Assembly (NCBI GenBank): GCA_964412555.1
Contig: CAYPPG010000002.1
Coordinates: forward strand, 62,001-126,000
Length of the DNA: 64,000 nucleotides
Reading direction: 5' to 3'
DNA from: CAYPPG01 sp964412555
Lineage (GTDB): Bacteria; Hinthialibacterota; Hinthialibacteria; Hinthialibacterales; Hinthialibacteraceae
In this document: piece after piece, positions 25,643-34,508 of the stretch
How the letters are laid out: each line of letters opens with the position of its first letter
Numbering within the stretch: position 1 is the first letter of the stretch
Notes under the pieces: model-generated
Databases searched by the model: none
What the model was told of the DNA's origin: nothing
Seen by the model: the letters and a program-made list of their open reading frames with translations, nothing else
Made by a program: the position numbers and the translations under genes

Positions 25643-27037
25643 ATGAGACGATTGCGGCGGGGAAATGTATTGGTCGTCGATGATGAAGCGGGCATGTGCC
25701 ATATCCTGAAACGGATGCTGACGGATGAAGGCTATACCGTCGTGACTGCAACCAGCGGTGAAAAGGCGCTCAAAGTGATCGATGAGGATTCGTTCGACGT
25801 CGCTATGCTGGATATACGGATGCCCGGCATGGACGGATTGGAATTGTTGGATCATATCAAACAAGAATCACCGGAAACTTCGGTCATCATGATGACCGCG
25901 TATGGTACCATTGAAACCGCCGTCAGTGCCATGAAGCGGGGAGCATATGAATATATTTCGAAACCGTTCAACAACGACGAAGTGCTCCACATCATCGGCA
26001 ATGCGATGGAGCGCAAACGGCTGGTGGACCGAACCAATTATCTTGCACAAATCCTGGAAGAACGGGACCGTTTGGCGGGGATGGTTGGAAAAAGCCAATC
26101 GATGCAGGATTTATTTCGGCTCATCGAGAAAGTTGCTCCCACTGATAGCACGGTTCTGATCCTTGGTGAAAGCGGAACGGGGAAGGAATTAGTGGCACGC
26201 GCGATTCATGAACATTCGCAGCGAAAAGAGGAAAAATTCATGGCGATCAACTGCGGGGCATTGCCGCGGGAATTGATTGAAAGCGAACTGTTCGGCCATG
26301 AAAAGGGAGCCTTTTCCGGCGCTCACCAACGAAAAATCGGTCTGTTTGAAGCGGCTGACAACGGGACTCTTTTTCTCGATGAAATCGGCGATTTGCCGAT
26401 GGAACTGCAAGTGAAAATTCTGCGGGTGCTCGAACAACAGGAAGTGCGAAAAATCGGCAGTGTCAAATCTCAAGAGATCGATGTGCGCGTCATTGCGGCG
26501 ACGAACCGCGATTTAAAAGAAGATATCAATGCCGGAAAATTCCGGGAAGATTTGTTCTATCGTTTATCGATTATGGATATCCAGTTACCTCCGTTGCGGG
26601 AACGGAATGAAGATATCCCCCTTCTCGCCGAAAATTTCATCACAAAATTCAATCAAAAGATGAACAAATCCGTCGAAGGGATCACTCCGGAAGCAATCAA
26701 GATTCTGATGGAATATCATTGGCCGGGAAATGTGAGAGAGTTGGAAAATACGATTCAACGGTGCATGATTCTGCGCGAATCCGGTATGATCGATGCCGAT
26801 GATCTGCCCAAAACGTTGTTACCTCCTGCCAAAGACGAGCCTTCTTTTTTTCTGAATCCCAACCATTTATCTTTCCAAAAGGCCCGGGAAGCATTCGAAC
26901 ACCGTTATCTCGATGAGTTGCTTCGGCTCAATGAGGGCAATGTCACCAAATCGGCGCTGATGGCGGGAATCAGCCGCCGGCATTTGCAGGATTTGATGAA
27001 AAAATATAGTTTGCGTTCCGGTGAGCCGGAAGGTTGA
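25643..27037 (+). CDS. Sigma-54-dependent response regulator, orphan NtrC type
   Basis: A 464-residue protein with receiver (LVVDDEAGM; Asp in AMLDIRMPGMDG), AAA+ and Fis-type domains. It has GESGTGKE, GTLFLDEIGDLP and WPGNVRELENT. The sigma-54-contacting loop reads GAFSGA instead of GAFTGA, a Thr-to-Ser change in the key position. The C-terminal helix-turn-helix is NVTKSALMAGISRRHLQDLM. No histidine kinase gene is adjacent, so its partner is elsewhere. It is divergent from moaC and convergent with rsmA. Targets are unknown. Confidence 0.92.
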   Translation: MRRLRRGNVLVVDDEAGMCHILKRMLTDEGYTVVTATSGEKALKVIDEDSFDVAMLDIRMPGMDGLELLDHIKQESPETSVIMMTAYGTIETAVSAMKRGAYEYISKPFNNDEVLHIIGNAMERKRLVDRTNYLAQILEERDRLAGMVGKSQSMQDLFRLIEKVAPTDSTVLILGESGTGKELVARAIHEHSQRKEEKFMAINCGALPRELIESELFGHEKGAFSGAHQRKIGLFEAADNGTLFLDEIGDLPMELQVKILRVLEQQEVRKIGSVKSQEIDVRVIAATNRDLKEDINAGKFREDLFYRLSIMDIQLPPLRERNEDIPLLAENFITKFNQKMNKSVEGITPEAIKILMEYHWPGNVRELENTIQRCMILRESGMIDADDLPKTLLPPAKDEPSFFLNPNHLSFQKAREAFEHRYLDELLRLNEGNVTKSALMAGISRRHLQDLMKKYSLRSGEPEG

Positions 27038-27057
27038 AGGTTGGAATAGCATGAGAA

Positions 27058-27987
27058 TTATGATACTTTCCAACGATGAATAAATTCCGAAAAGCGCACC
27101 CACGTTTGTAAATCCCATTCTTCCGCCCGTTGGTCGAAATTGAATTCGTTTTCCGCTTGTTCCATGAAGGATGAATCCAACTCTCGTTTTTCGATGATGG
27201 AACCGAGGAATTGTTTGCGTAATTTTTTTCGGCGATGCATGAATCCGATATGGACGGCACGTTCGAGGAATTTTTGGGCGAATTCCAGATCGGCTTGTGG
27301 TTTGGGGATCATGTCGATGACGATGGATTCGACTTTGGGGGGCGGGAAGAATGCACTGGGGGGGATGGTTCGCAGTTTCCGGATGGAATAGAGATATTTC
27401 AAGACGATAGAGAGGCGGCCGTAGCTTTTTGTGCCGGGTTGCGCGAGGATTCGTTCCCCGACTTCTTTTTGGATCATCACGCAGATTTTTTGGAAGCGGG
27501 GGAGGGTGTAAGCGAGTTGAAAGAGGATTGGAACCGAGACGTTATACGGTAAATTGCCGATGACGGAATCGACGGTATAATCCTTGATGAGTTGAGAAAA
27601 ATCGACATCGAGCGCATCTTGGTTCAGAACGGTTAGAGTTGTTGTTTTGGTTTCCATCAATGATTGCCGTTCTTCTTCGAGATGATTCAAGATACGTGCA
27701 AAGGTGCGGTCTTTTTCGATCGCGAGGACCGATAAACCGTGATCGATCAATTGCCAGGTGAGGTGACCGATTCCCGGGCCGATTTCGATGATGTGTCCGT
27801 GTTTCGGTAACTCAGCTAACTCGATCATGGAACGCAGGATTTTCGGATTCAAGAGAAAATGCTGCCCCAGAGCGCGGGAAAGATAAAGATCGTATTTCTG
27901 TAGAAATTGAGCTAACCCGGTGGGGGAATATAGGTTATGTGGTATTCCAGCCGGTTGTTTCGAGACATTGTTCGGGTTTGGTTTCAA
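27058..27987 (-). CDS. rsmA: 16S rRNA (adenine1518/1519-N6)-dimethyltransferase
   Basis: The 309-residue protein shows the KsgA/RsmA order of motifs: LSRALGQHFLLN, IIEIGPGIGHLTWQLI (SAM-binding motif I), AIEKD, VIGNLPYNVSVPILF (catalytic NLPY) and the IPPSAFFPPPKVESIVI segment. It dimethylates two adenines in helix 45 of 16S rRNA in the cytoplasm. The start is TTG 27987, because no ATG or GTG precedes the conserved region. The N-terminal 30 residues are longer than in many relatives. It is transcribed alone, converging on the sigma-54 regulator. Confidence 0.95.
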   Translation of the reverse strand: MKPNPNNVSKQPAGIPHNLYSPTGLAQFLQKYDLYLSRALGQHFLLNPKILRSMIELAELPKHGHIIEIGPGIGHLTWQLIDHGLSVLAIEKDRTFARILNHLEEERQSLMETKTTTLTVLNQDALDVDFSQLIKDYTVDSVIGNLPYNVSVPILFQLAYTLPRFQKICVMIQKEVGERILAQPGTKSYGRLSIVLKYLYSIRKLRTIPPSAFFPPPKVESIVIDMIPKPQADLEFAQKFLERAVHIGFMHRRKKLRKQFLGSIIEKRELDSSFMEQAENEFNFDQRAEEWDLQTWVRFSEFIHRWKVS

Positions 27988-28008
27988 TGCTATTTTTCTC
28001 GCTGTTAT

Positions 28009-28050
28009 AAATGCCGCAGGGACGGCGGCGTTACAATAATGCCGCTATAG
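28009..28050. repeat. Palindromic repeat, GCCGCAGGGACGGCGGCGTTAC class
   Basis: AATGCCGCAGGGACGGCGGC followed by TGCCGCTATAGCGG; two small palindromes directly before mtnA in the divergent rsmA-mtnA gap. Same family as 25451. Confidence 0.65.
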
Positions 28051-28065
28051 CGGTAGGACATAGAG

Positions 28066-29115
28066 GTGAATATGCCCATCGATACGATAGCCGTTCAGAA
28101 TGGTACAGTCAAAATACTCGATCAAACATTATTGCCGCTTGAGACAAAATATATTCCGATGAACACGATTGGAGAAATGTGGGAAGCAATCAAAGTGCTT
28201 CGCATTCGAGGCGCTCCAGCCATTGGGATTGGGACCGCCTTTGGGATTTATTTGGGAGTGAAGGATTCCGAAGCGAAGAATTTCGATGATTTTTGGGCCG
28301 ATTTTGAAAAGGCAACGGATTATCTGGCAACGGCACGGCCGACGGCGGTGAATTTGTTTTGGGCACTGATCCGCATCAAGAATTTAGTGCAACAAAATCG
28401 ATCGTTGACGGTACCGGAATTGAAGGAATTGATTTTCGCCGAAGCGAAAAAGATGATTGATGAAGATACTGAGATCTGCCATGCGCTTGGCGAACATGGC
28501 GCGGTCTTACTTAAAGACGGTGATGGAATGCTGACTCATTGCAACGCCGGCGGCTTGGCGACGGCTAAATACGGGACGGCGCTGGCGCCGGTTTATGTTG
28601 CGAAAGAGCAAGGAAAGAAAATTCGTGTTTTTTCCGACGAGACGCGTCCGTTGCTGCAAGGCGCGCGGCTGACGGCCTGGGAACTGCATCAGGAAGGAAT
28701 CGACGTAACACTCATTTGCGATAATATGGCGGCAACTGTCATGGCAAAAGGATGGGTGCAATGCGTGATTGTCGGGACAGACCGTACGGCCGCGAACGGG
28801 GATGTAGCGAACAAGATCGGAACCTATGGGGTAGCGTTGCTGGCCAAAGCGCACAATATTCCCTTCTATGTTGCGGCGCCTTTGTCTTCTATTGATATGT
28901 CGTTGAGCGACGGATCGCAGATTCCGATTGAAGAGCGCGATCCGAAGGAAATCTCACAAGGATTCGGAGCGCAGACAGCACCGAATGGGATCGAGATATA
29001 TAACCCTGCTTTCGATGTCACTCCGAATGAACTGGTGACCGGGATTATCACGGAAAAGGGGATCGTTTATCCGCCATACAGGGAAAATTTAAAGAAAATC
29101 TTTGATTCGATTTAA
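28066..29115 (+). CDS. mtnA: S-methyl-5-thioribose-1-phosphate isomerase
   Basis: A 349-residue protein with the aIF-2B-like fold. Motifs are VLRIRGAPAIGIGTAFG, ARPTAVNLFWAL, LTHCNAGGLATAKYGTALAP with the catalytic Cys, VFSDETRPLLQGARLTAWEL, and GTDRTAANGDVANKIGTYG with the catalytic Asp. It converts methylthioribose-1-phosphate to methylthioribulose-1-phosphate in methionine salvage. This complements the speD-speE fusion at 33256, since spermidine synthesis produces methylthioadenosine. The start may be GTG 28066 or ATG 28072. The last 4 bases overlap the convergent glycosyltransferase gene. Confidence 0.95.
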   Translation: MNMPIDTIAVQNGTVKILDQTLLPLETKYIPMNTIGEMWEAIKVLRIRGAPAIGIGTAFGIYLGVKDSEAKNFDDFWADFEKATDYLATARPTAVNLFWALIRIKNLVQQNRSLTVPELKELIFAEAKKMIDEDTEICHALGEHGAVLLKDGDGMLTHCNAGGLATAKYGTALAPVYVAKEQGKKIRVFSDETRPLLQGARLTAWELHQEGIDVTLICDNMAATVMAKGWVQCVIVGTDRTAANGDVANKIGTYGVALLAKAHNIPFYVAAPLSSIDMSLSDGSQIPIEERDPKEISQGFGAQTAPNGIEIYNPAFDVTPNELVTGIITEKGIVYPPYRENLKKIFDSI

Positions 29116-30635
29116 TTGTCTTTGCGTTTGAAACAGATCATGTGCGCGTAATAGGTTGGTTTGGTTTTGAAATCCTGTGTTTGAATGAATTGTTCTTCTA
29201 AAAATATTCTTACCGGTTGCAGATGGGGATCCTGTTCAATGAAAATTTGGTGATAATACTTTGGGTACATGAGGCAAAAATCCATCGGCAGCGTTTCCCA
29301 TAAGGCAACCGTTTTTTGCATATCAGCCAATGTCAAATATTTTCTGCCCGCCGTGTTCATGAAGGGGGGGATGCGTTCTTGGTGTCCGTCACGGATGGAG
29401 GGAGGTACATCTTTGCCGGTGCGGATGTAATAGGTTGTGTTGACGAAGCAAAGCAGATATTTTGTCGAGCAATTGCGGTCGATGAAGGCAGCGAAGGCTT
29501 TTTCATCTTCTAATGTAATATTCGGGTAGGTCCAGTTTGCACGCCGCCAAAATGGGAGAGAACAGACGAGAACCACCAGCAGGATGATTACAGGAGAAAA
29601 GGATAATTTGATTACTTTTTGTTGTAGGAGTGTTATGAACCAACCAATAAATATACCGGAGAGCAAGAAGGCAGGCGGCGTGATGGCGAGCATATAATGC
29701 TGCCATACATGGCTTAATGCGAACAGGTTGATCCCCATTTCCAGAGTAAACCAAAGTACTATTATTGCGCCGATTTTCCAGCTATAAACAAATACTGTTA
29801 GTAATCCCGGAATCACGAAATACCAGGCGATAGGATTGAAAAAGGCGGTCGCGTGGAATTCGCGCCACCGGTCCAAAAGGGTTTGATGGAAGAAACCCGC
29901 CATGGCGAGGTTGCCGTAATAAATATTATAGAGGAATGAATCCCAGCCATTCATGATGAATAGCCAGAGGATCAACGCGAGAAGTAGGGGGGAAAAACCT
30001 GCGAAAAAGTAGAGTACAGACGGAATGAGTTTTTGCCTCCGGCAAAAAAGGAGGAAAAGAAGAATCACGACAGGAAAGATCAAAATGCCGGTTTGTTTGT
30101 TCAAAAGGGAAAGGGAAGATATTATACCGGCGGTGAGAATCGGCCATTGTTTATCTTTCCTCAGGCCGTGCGATAAAAAATAGATCGTCCATATCGAAAG
30201 AGTAGGCGCGAGGGTGGAAACGTGCAGGTATTTTGCCCAGATTGCTGAATAGGGATCGAAAGCGAGAAAAGCGGCCGCTGCGATTCCTGCACGTTCATCG
30301 ATCCACTCACGGCCTAGCAGCCACATCGCGAGGATGGAAGAAGCGCTGATGAGGATCATGAAAATACGGATTGGTATAATCGGAATTTGGGTAAAAAGAA
30401 AAAAAGGATAACCGAGGATCGTTACCAGAGGCGGTTTATTGAGATGGACATCCAGATAGGGCCATAATCCCTTGGCCAGTTCGCGGCCTTGCAGTAAATA
30501 ATCTCCTTCATCGACGTTGGTTCCATACAGGATTGTCCAGGAACGTATTGACAGAGCGATAAGCACAAGAATGACGATCGCGAAATGGGTTTTTATAAAA
30601 AATTGGAAGTTGAATTTGCCGCTTTTGTATTCCAT
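29112..30635 (-). CDS. Polytopic GT39-like glycosyltransferase (ArnT/PMT family)
   Basis: A 507-residue membrane protein with about 10-12 hydrophobic segments. The first luminal loop carries the family signature NVDEGDYLLQGRELAKGLWPYLDVHLNKPPL (quoted in parts: DEGDYLL; YLDVHLNKPPL), with the acidic pair DEGD used as catalytic base in GT-C enzymes that take polyprenyl-phosphate sugars. A soluble C-terminal domain starts around residue 380. It likely transfers a sugar to lipid A, protein or a glycan in the periplasm. AAGGT precedes the ATG. It lies 12 bases after the oppF-type gene and is probably co-transcribed with it, though no functional link is obvious. Confidence 0.82.
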   Translation of the reverse strand: MEYKSGKFNFQFFIKTHFAIVILVLIALSIRSWTILYGTNVDEGDYLLQGRELAKGLWPYLDVHLNKPPLVTILGYPFFLFTQIPIIPIRIFMILISASSILAMWLLGREWIDERAGIAAAAFLAFDPYSAIWAKYLHVSTLAPTLSIWTIYFLSHGLRKDKQWPILTAGIISSLSLLNKQTGILIFPVVILLFLLFCRRQKLIPSVLYFFAGFSPLLLALILWLFIMNGWDSFLYNIYYGNLAMAGFFHQTLLDRWREFHATAFFNPIAWYFVIPGLLTVFVYSWKIGAIIVLWFTLEMGINLFALSHVWQHYMLAITPPAFLLSGIFIGWFITLLQQKVIKLSFSPVIILLVVLVCSLPFWRRANWTYPNITLEDEKAFAAFIDRNCSTKYLLCFVNTTYYIRTGKDVPPSIRDGHQERIPPFMNTAGRKYLTLADMQKTVALWETLPMDFCLMYPKYYHQIFIEQDPHLQPVRIFLEEQFIQTQDFKTKPTYYAHMICFKRKDN

Positions 30636-30647
30636 ATTTTTACCTTA

Positions 30648-31691
30648 TTACGAGGCACGTTTTGCGCTTGCCGGTGAGAGTTCAAAAATGGTTTCAGGAA
30701 TATTCTCGTTGTATTCTTGGTCATATAAGTGGCATTCGACTTGATGAGAGCCGGATTGCAACGGCCGTGGGGGGATCCTTTGGCATGGATCAAAGCAGTA
30801 ATCACAGCGGGGGTGAAAATGGCATCCGGAAGGTGGATCGATGGGATTGGGGACATCGCCTGTCAAGAGTATGCGTTTTTTCTTTTGGGCGGGATCGGGT
30901 ATGGGGATGGCTTCAAGAAGGGCGCGGGTGTAGGGATGCTTCGGTTTTGAAAAAAGGGTATCGGTATCCGTCATTTCCACGATTCGCCCCAGATACATGA
31001 TCGCTACACGATCGCTGATATGCTTCACGACAGACAGATCATGAGCGATGAACAGGTAACTCAGACCGAATTGTTCCCGCAAGTCGATCAGCAGGTTGAT
31101 GATTTGAGCCTGAATGGATACATCGAGAGCGGATACCGGTTCATCGGCAATGATCATCTCGGGTTGGACGGTCAGAGCACGGGCGATCCCGATGCGTTGA
31201 CGTTGGCCGCCGGAAAATTCGTGCGGATACCGTTTCAAGTGTTCTTCTTGTAAACCGACCGATTGAAGCAAATCTATACATTTTTTTCTTCGTTCTTCAC
31301 GGCTGCGAGCCAGCCGAAATATTTTCAACGGTTCGGAGAGGGTTTGTTCCACCGTGAATCTCGGGTTGAGGGAGGAATACGGATCTTGAAAGATGATTTG
31401 CATCCGTTTCCGGTAGGATTTCATTTCTTGTAGCGTGTGGTGCAACAAATTGGGAGAATCCCGGAAATAGACTTCTCCCTCGGTTGCGTCCAGAAATCGC
31501 AGAATCAAGCGGCCGGTTGTTGTTTTTCCGCAACCGCTTTCGCCGGCTAATCCTACTGTTTCGCCTTCGTGCAATATGAAAGAGACACCGTCTACCGCTT
31601 TGATATGGTTTACGACTTTCCCCAATACTCCTTTTTTGATTGGGAAATATTTTTTCAGATTTTTTACTTTCAGTATTGTTTTCTGTTCCAC
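30648..31691 (-). CDS. Oligopeptide/dipeptide ABC transporter ATP-binding protein (OppF/DppF type)
   Basis: A 347-residue ATPase with Walker A GLAGESGCGKTTTGR, the signature LSGGQRQRIGIARAL, Walker B EMIIADEPVSALDVS, and the C-terminal oligo_HPY domain. That domain has a cysteine cluster (CHFHPRCDYCFDPCQ) like the one in DppD/DppF proteins that holds an iron-sulfur cluster. GTG at 31691 is the start, with AAGGAA 9 bases upstream. OppF normally works with OppD, two permeases and a binding protein; none is present here, so it is an orphan in the window. The GT39 gene follows after 12 bases. Confidence 0.92.
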   Translation of the reverse strand: MEQKTILKVKNLKKYFPIKKGVLGKVVNHIKAVDGVSFILHEGETVGLAGESGCGKTTTGRLILRFLDATEGEVYFRDSPNLLHHTLQEMKSYRKRMQIIFQDPYSSLNPRFTVEQTLSEPLKIFRLARSREERRKKCIDLLQSVGLQEEHLKRYPHEFSGGQRQRIGIARALTVQPEMIIADEPVSALDVSIQAQIINLLIDLREQFGLSYLFIAHDLSVVKHISDRVAIMYLGRIVEMTDTDTLFSKPKHPYTRALLEAIPIPDPAQKKKRILLTGDVPNPIDPPSGCHFHPRCDYCFDPCQRIPPRPLQSGSHQVECHLYDQEYNENIPETIFELSPASAKRAS

Positions 31692-31900
31692 GCTATTAAG
31701 TTCCTTCTGTTATCCCCAAAAAAGAATAGTGCATTTTCGCAACAGATTCCATTCGTCATGCCATGAATTTTTGTATTTTTGATGATTTTCATGAAGAGGG
31801 AAAACACAAACGAGGAGGAATAAAAAAAATGAACATTGAATCGAATCTTTGTGGTTGAGTTGAGGTGTAGGGGAAAGATAGGGAATTTGGAAAAAATGTT

Positions 31901-31928
31901 TTGACAAGCCTTAGAAGGTGTGTATAAT
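31901..31928 (+). promoter_or_regulatory. Sigma-70-type promoter for the Cys-rich protein gene
   Basis: A perfect -35 TTGACA (31901-31906) and a perfect -10 TATAAT (31923-31928) are separated by 16 bp. This would start transcription near 31935 and give an untranslated leader of about 75 bases before the ATG at 32011. It is the clearest housekeeping promoter in the window. Confidence 0.85.
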
Positions 31929-32010
31929 AAGCAATGTTTAGAAAGTTTATCATTTTAATCAACTATATGCCACGACATGAAATCAATCAAAGCGAGTAAG
32001 GAGAAAGAAT

Positions 32011-32733
32011 ATGAAGAAACTGGGTCTATCACTCACGATTGTGCTATTTGTCGGAATGTTGTTTTTCGGGATTGCCTCCGGTGTGAAGGCGACAACAGGA
32101 GATGAAAGTGCAACTGCTGTTGAAAAAACCGGAACGAGTGCTGAGTGTTCAGGATGTCCGTACGCCAAGGCAGCAAGCGCGGAAAAGGCTGCATGTTCCG
32201 CTTCCGCCAAACAAACAGCATTGGCGGTAGAGGAAGGAAAAGCTTGTTGTAGTGAAAAAGCGGCTGCGAAACAAACGGCATTATCGGAGAAATCCACATG
32301 TCCAGCTTCGTCTGCAAAAACCACTGCAACCGCTCAGCATGCTGCGTATGCAGCCGGTTCGGAAAAAGCTTGCTGCCCAGCGAAGTCAGGAGCACAGCAG
32401 ACGGCAATGAAAGAAGGTTGTAAGAAGAGTGCGTCGACAGAAGCCACGGTACAACATGCCGCGTATGCAGCGGATTCGGGAAAAGCTTCCTGCGCAGCGA
32501 AATCAGGAGCACAGCAGACAACTATGAAAGAAGATTGCAGTGGCAAAGCTTGCTCGGCCAAATCCACTGTTCAGCAAACTGCTTTGAAAGCGGATGAAAG
32601 GAAATGCTGTACTTCAAAATTCTCTGCCAAGCAAGCAACAGAGGAAGGTAAATCCAGTGAAGCAAAAAGCAGTGAAAAAGTGAAAGAATCCAAAGATGAT
32701 CCTCAAAAAACGGCTTTGTCAGATCAAGAATAA
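32011..32733 (+). CDS. Exported Cys/Lys/Ala-rich repeat protein
   Basis: A 240-residue protein with a signal peptide (MKKLGLSLTIVLFVGMLFFGIASGVKA) and a low-complexity mature part rich in Ala, Lys, Ser, Thr and Gln with 14 Cys. Repeats follow the plan K-A-C-C-x-x-K-x-x-A-Q-Q-T-A-M-K. A 39-residue unit is duplicated almost exactly: 32338 and 32455 start copies 117 bp apart. Cysteines occur as CC or CxxC pairs, so metal or redox binding, metallothionein-like, is possible. AAGGAG precedes the ATG, a strong promoter lies upstream and a terminator downstream, so it is a single-gene unit likely to be highly expressed. No homologous fold is recognised. Confidence 0.8.
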   Translation: MKKLGLSLTIVLFVGMLFFGIASGVKATTGDESATAVEKTGTSAECSGCPYAKAASAEKAACSASAKQTALAVEEGKACCSEKAAAKQTALSEKSTCPASSAKTTATAQHAAYAAGSEKACCPAKSGAQQTAMKEGCKKSASTEATVQHAAYAADSGKASCAAKSGAQQTTMKEDCSGKACSAKSTVQQTALKADERKCCTSKFSAKQATEEGKSSEAKSSEKVKESKDDPQKTALSDQE

Positions 32734-32761
32734 GAATATTACTTAATCAATAAGAGGAAAG

Positions 32762-32795
32762 AAGCGGTGAGTATTTCGTACTTGCCGCTTTTTTT
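32762..32795 (+). terminator. Rho-independent terminator
   Basis: AAGCGGTGAGTA pairs with TACTTGCCGCTT (two G-U pairs) around a TTTCG loop, followed by a run of T. It lies 28 bases after the stop of the Cys-rich protein gene. Confidence 0.88.
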
Positions 32796-32863
32796 GTGCC
32801 TGTTGAAATAGTCAAATTTGTTCTGTGGAAAGAAGCAGAATTCCCCTTAAACACTTTTCGGAT

Positions 32864-32914
32864 AAAGCAAGCATCTCGCTTGCCCATCGATGCAGGCGAG
32901 GACGCCTGCTTTAC
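32864..32914. repeat. Double-hairpin repeat, AAAGCAAGC / GCAGGCG class
   Basis: GCAAGC-ATCTC-GCTTGC is followed by GCAGGCG-AGGA-CGCCTGC. The copy at 42196 has the same two-hairpin plan, with the stem words in the opposite order, and the same GATAAAGCA lead-in. Confidence 0.7.
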
Positions 32915-33255
32915 CCGCGAATAGAAAATCAATGTAGAGTTACTTGTGTTGGGTTTAGCAGAGTGACAGTTTCTTGAAAACTCTGATACGTACTTGAATT
33001 GTTTCGTTTCGGTTAGGATTGCAAAATCAGTTGTTTTCTACTATATTGTAGTACCAATTTACCGATTTCAGGAGAAAAGTACGTCAGTTATCGGCGAATT
33101 CATATTTATTCTTTGAGTAAAAAAACAAGGTGCATCATGCCACCCCGAAAAAGAACAATTATTCGATACCACAATGTTTCGAAAATCATGTTGGATTGGA
33201 GCGGTTTTTTACGTTCAAAGCCGGATTAGATTATTATTAGATAGGAGGAACATCC
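32915..33255. other. Intergenic leader region upstream of speD-speE
   Basis: About 340 bases. The only feature I noted is a 30-codon frame at 33137-33229 (MPPRKRTIIRYHNVSKIM...) preceded by AAGGTG with short spacing. It could be a leader peptide for the polyamine gene or chance. No sure promoter is visible; the TATATTG-like words near 33040 are not accompanied by a good -35 box. Confidence 0.3.
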
Positions 33256-34497
33256 ATGACCCAATCCCCCTCGCTCCCGGGCGGCACCAATGTCCGTCTA
33301 TTGTTTCACCGATGTAAATGTGAAGATTCCTACCTGTTTAAAGCGGAAGCCACTTCCCCTCTTATCAGTCGTTCCATCGAGGATGTCGGCTTGGTCGATT
33401 TGACTCATGCCGGCCATACGTTCGAAGAAGGCGGTTATACGTTAGCGCATGTGTTGGCAGAATCCCATGTGATTATTCACACATGGCCGGAACATGACCG
33501 TCTAGTCTTGGTTGAGATCAGCGTATGTGATTTTATGCGCCCGAACCGGGAGCGCGCCGTCCATTTAGGACAGAAACTGGCTGAACTGTTTCAACCGACG
33601 TGGAGTTTGGACGAAATTACGTCGATGAATCCGCGGCTTTCTGAAGAAAATATTCCTGGAAACGGGTACTATGTCGATGTGGATTCCTTAATCACGACAC
33701 GGCGGAGCGCCTATCAAAATATTGTTATTGCCAATACCAAAGCCTTCGGTAAAACCTTGGTCTTGGATGGCACTTTCCAAACGACGGAACGGGACAATTG
33801 TTTTTATCACGAACCTCTGGTGCATCTTCCCATGCTGTCTCATTCCAATCCCGAAAGTGTTTTGATCTGTGGTGGAGGTGACGGAGGAGCGGTCCGGGAG
33901 GTATTGAAGCATCCGAGTGTCCAGAATTGTCTGATAGTCGATATCGATCCGGAAGTTGTCACTCTTGCGAAAGAAGAATTACCGGAAATCCATCAAGGCG
34001 CGTTGAACGATCCCCGCGTTCGGATCAAAATTCAGGATGCGGCTAAATTTGTCAAAGATAGCGGGAAAGAATTCGATGTGATTCTTATGGATTCGACTGA
34101 TCCGGTAGGATGTGGGGAAGTGTTGTTTACGGAAGAATTCTATCAAGATGTCATGAATTGTCTTTCTCGGCAAGGATGGTTGGGACTGCATGTGGGAGCG
34201 CCTTTGTGCATTGAAGAAACATCGAAGAAGATTGTACAGACTGTTTCACATATCTTCGAGAATGTGTATCCCTATCTGCACTTTGTCCCCAGTTATGGTT
34301 CCATGATGGGCTTTCTTCTCTGTTCCAATGGCGATCAGGAGTTGATATCCCGGCGGGAGTTGATTCGGCGAATGGAAGAACGGGAATTGACGGATCTCCA
34401 AATCATTTCATCGGATACGTTCTATTCGCTGTTTTCCATTCCTCCGATCCTGAAAAACGTATTCCCAATGAGGGTTTCCGCCGCTGTTTTGGATTGA
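33256..34497 (+). CDS. speD-speE: S-adenosylmethionine decarboxylase - spermidine synthase fusion
   Basis: A 413-residue fusion. Residues 1-115 are a class 1b AdoMet decarboxylase: GYTLAHVLAESHVIIHTWPE, with Ser70 as the predicted pyruvoyl precursor at the Glu69-Ser70 cleavage site, His75, and Cys91 in VEISVCD. Residues from about 135 are spermidine synthase: YVDVDSLITTRRSAYQNIVI, LVLDGTFQTTERDNCFYHEPLVHLP, ICGGGDGGAVREVLKH, VDIDPEVV and ILMDSTDPVG. It would make decarboxylated SAM and transfer its aminopropyl group to putrescine. The speE part is a full domain. Such fusions are known but not common. AGGAGG precedes the ATG. mtnA at 28066 could recycle its by-product. Confidence 0.92.
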   Translation: MTQSPSLPGGTNVRLLFHRCKCEDSYLFKAEATSPLISRSIEDVGLVDLTHAGHTFEEGGYTLAHVLAESHVIIHTWPEHDRLVLVEISVCDFMRPNRERAVHLGQKLAELFQPTWSLDEITSMNPRLSEENIPGNGYYVDVDSLITTRRSAYQNIVIANTKAFGKTLVLDGTFQTTERDNCFYHEPLVHLPMLSHSNPESVLICGGGDGGAVREVLKHPSVQNCLIVDIDPEVVTLAKEELPEIHQGALNDPRVRIKIQDAAKFVKDSGKEFDVILMDSTDPVGCGEVLFTEEFYQDVMNCLSRQGWLGLHVGAPLCIEETSKKIVQTVSHIFENVYPYLHFVPSYGSMMGFLLCSNGDQELISRRELIRRMEERELTDLQIISSDTFYSLFSIPPILKNVFPMRVSAAVLD

Positions 34498-34508
34498 TTT
34501 CACTTTTT

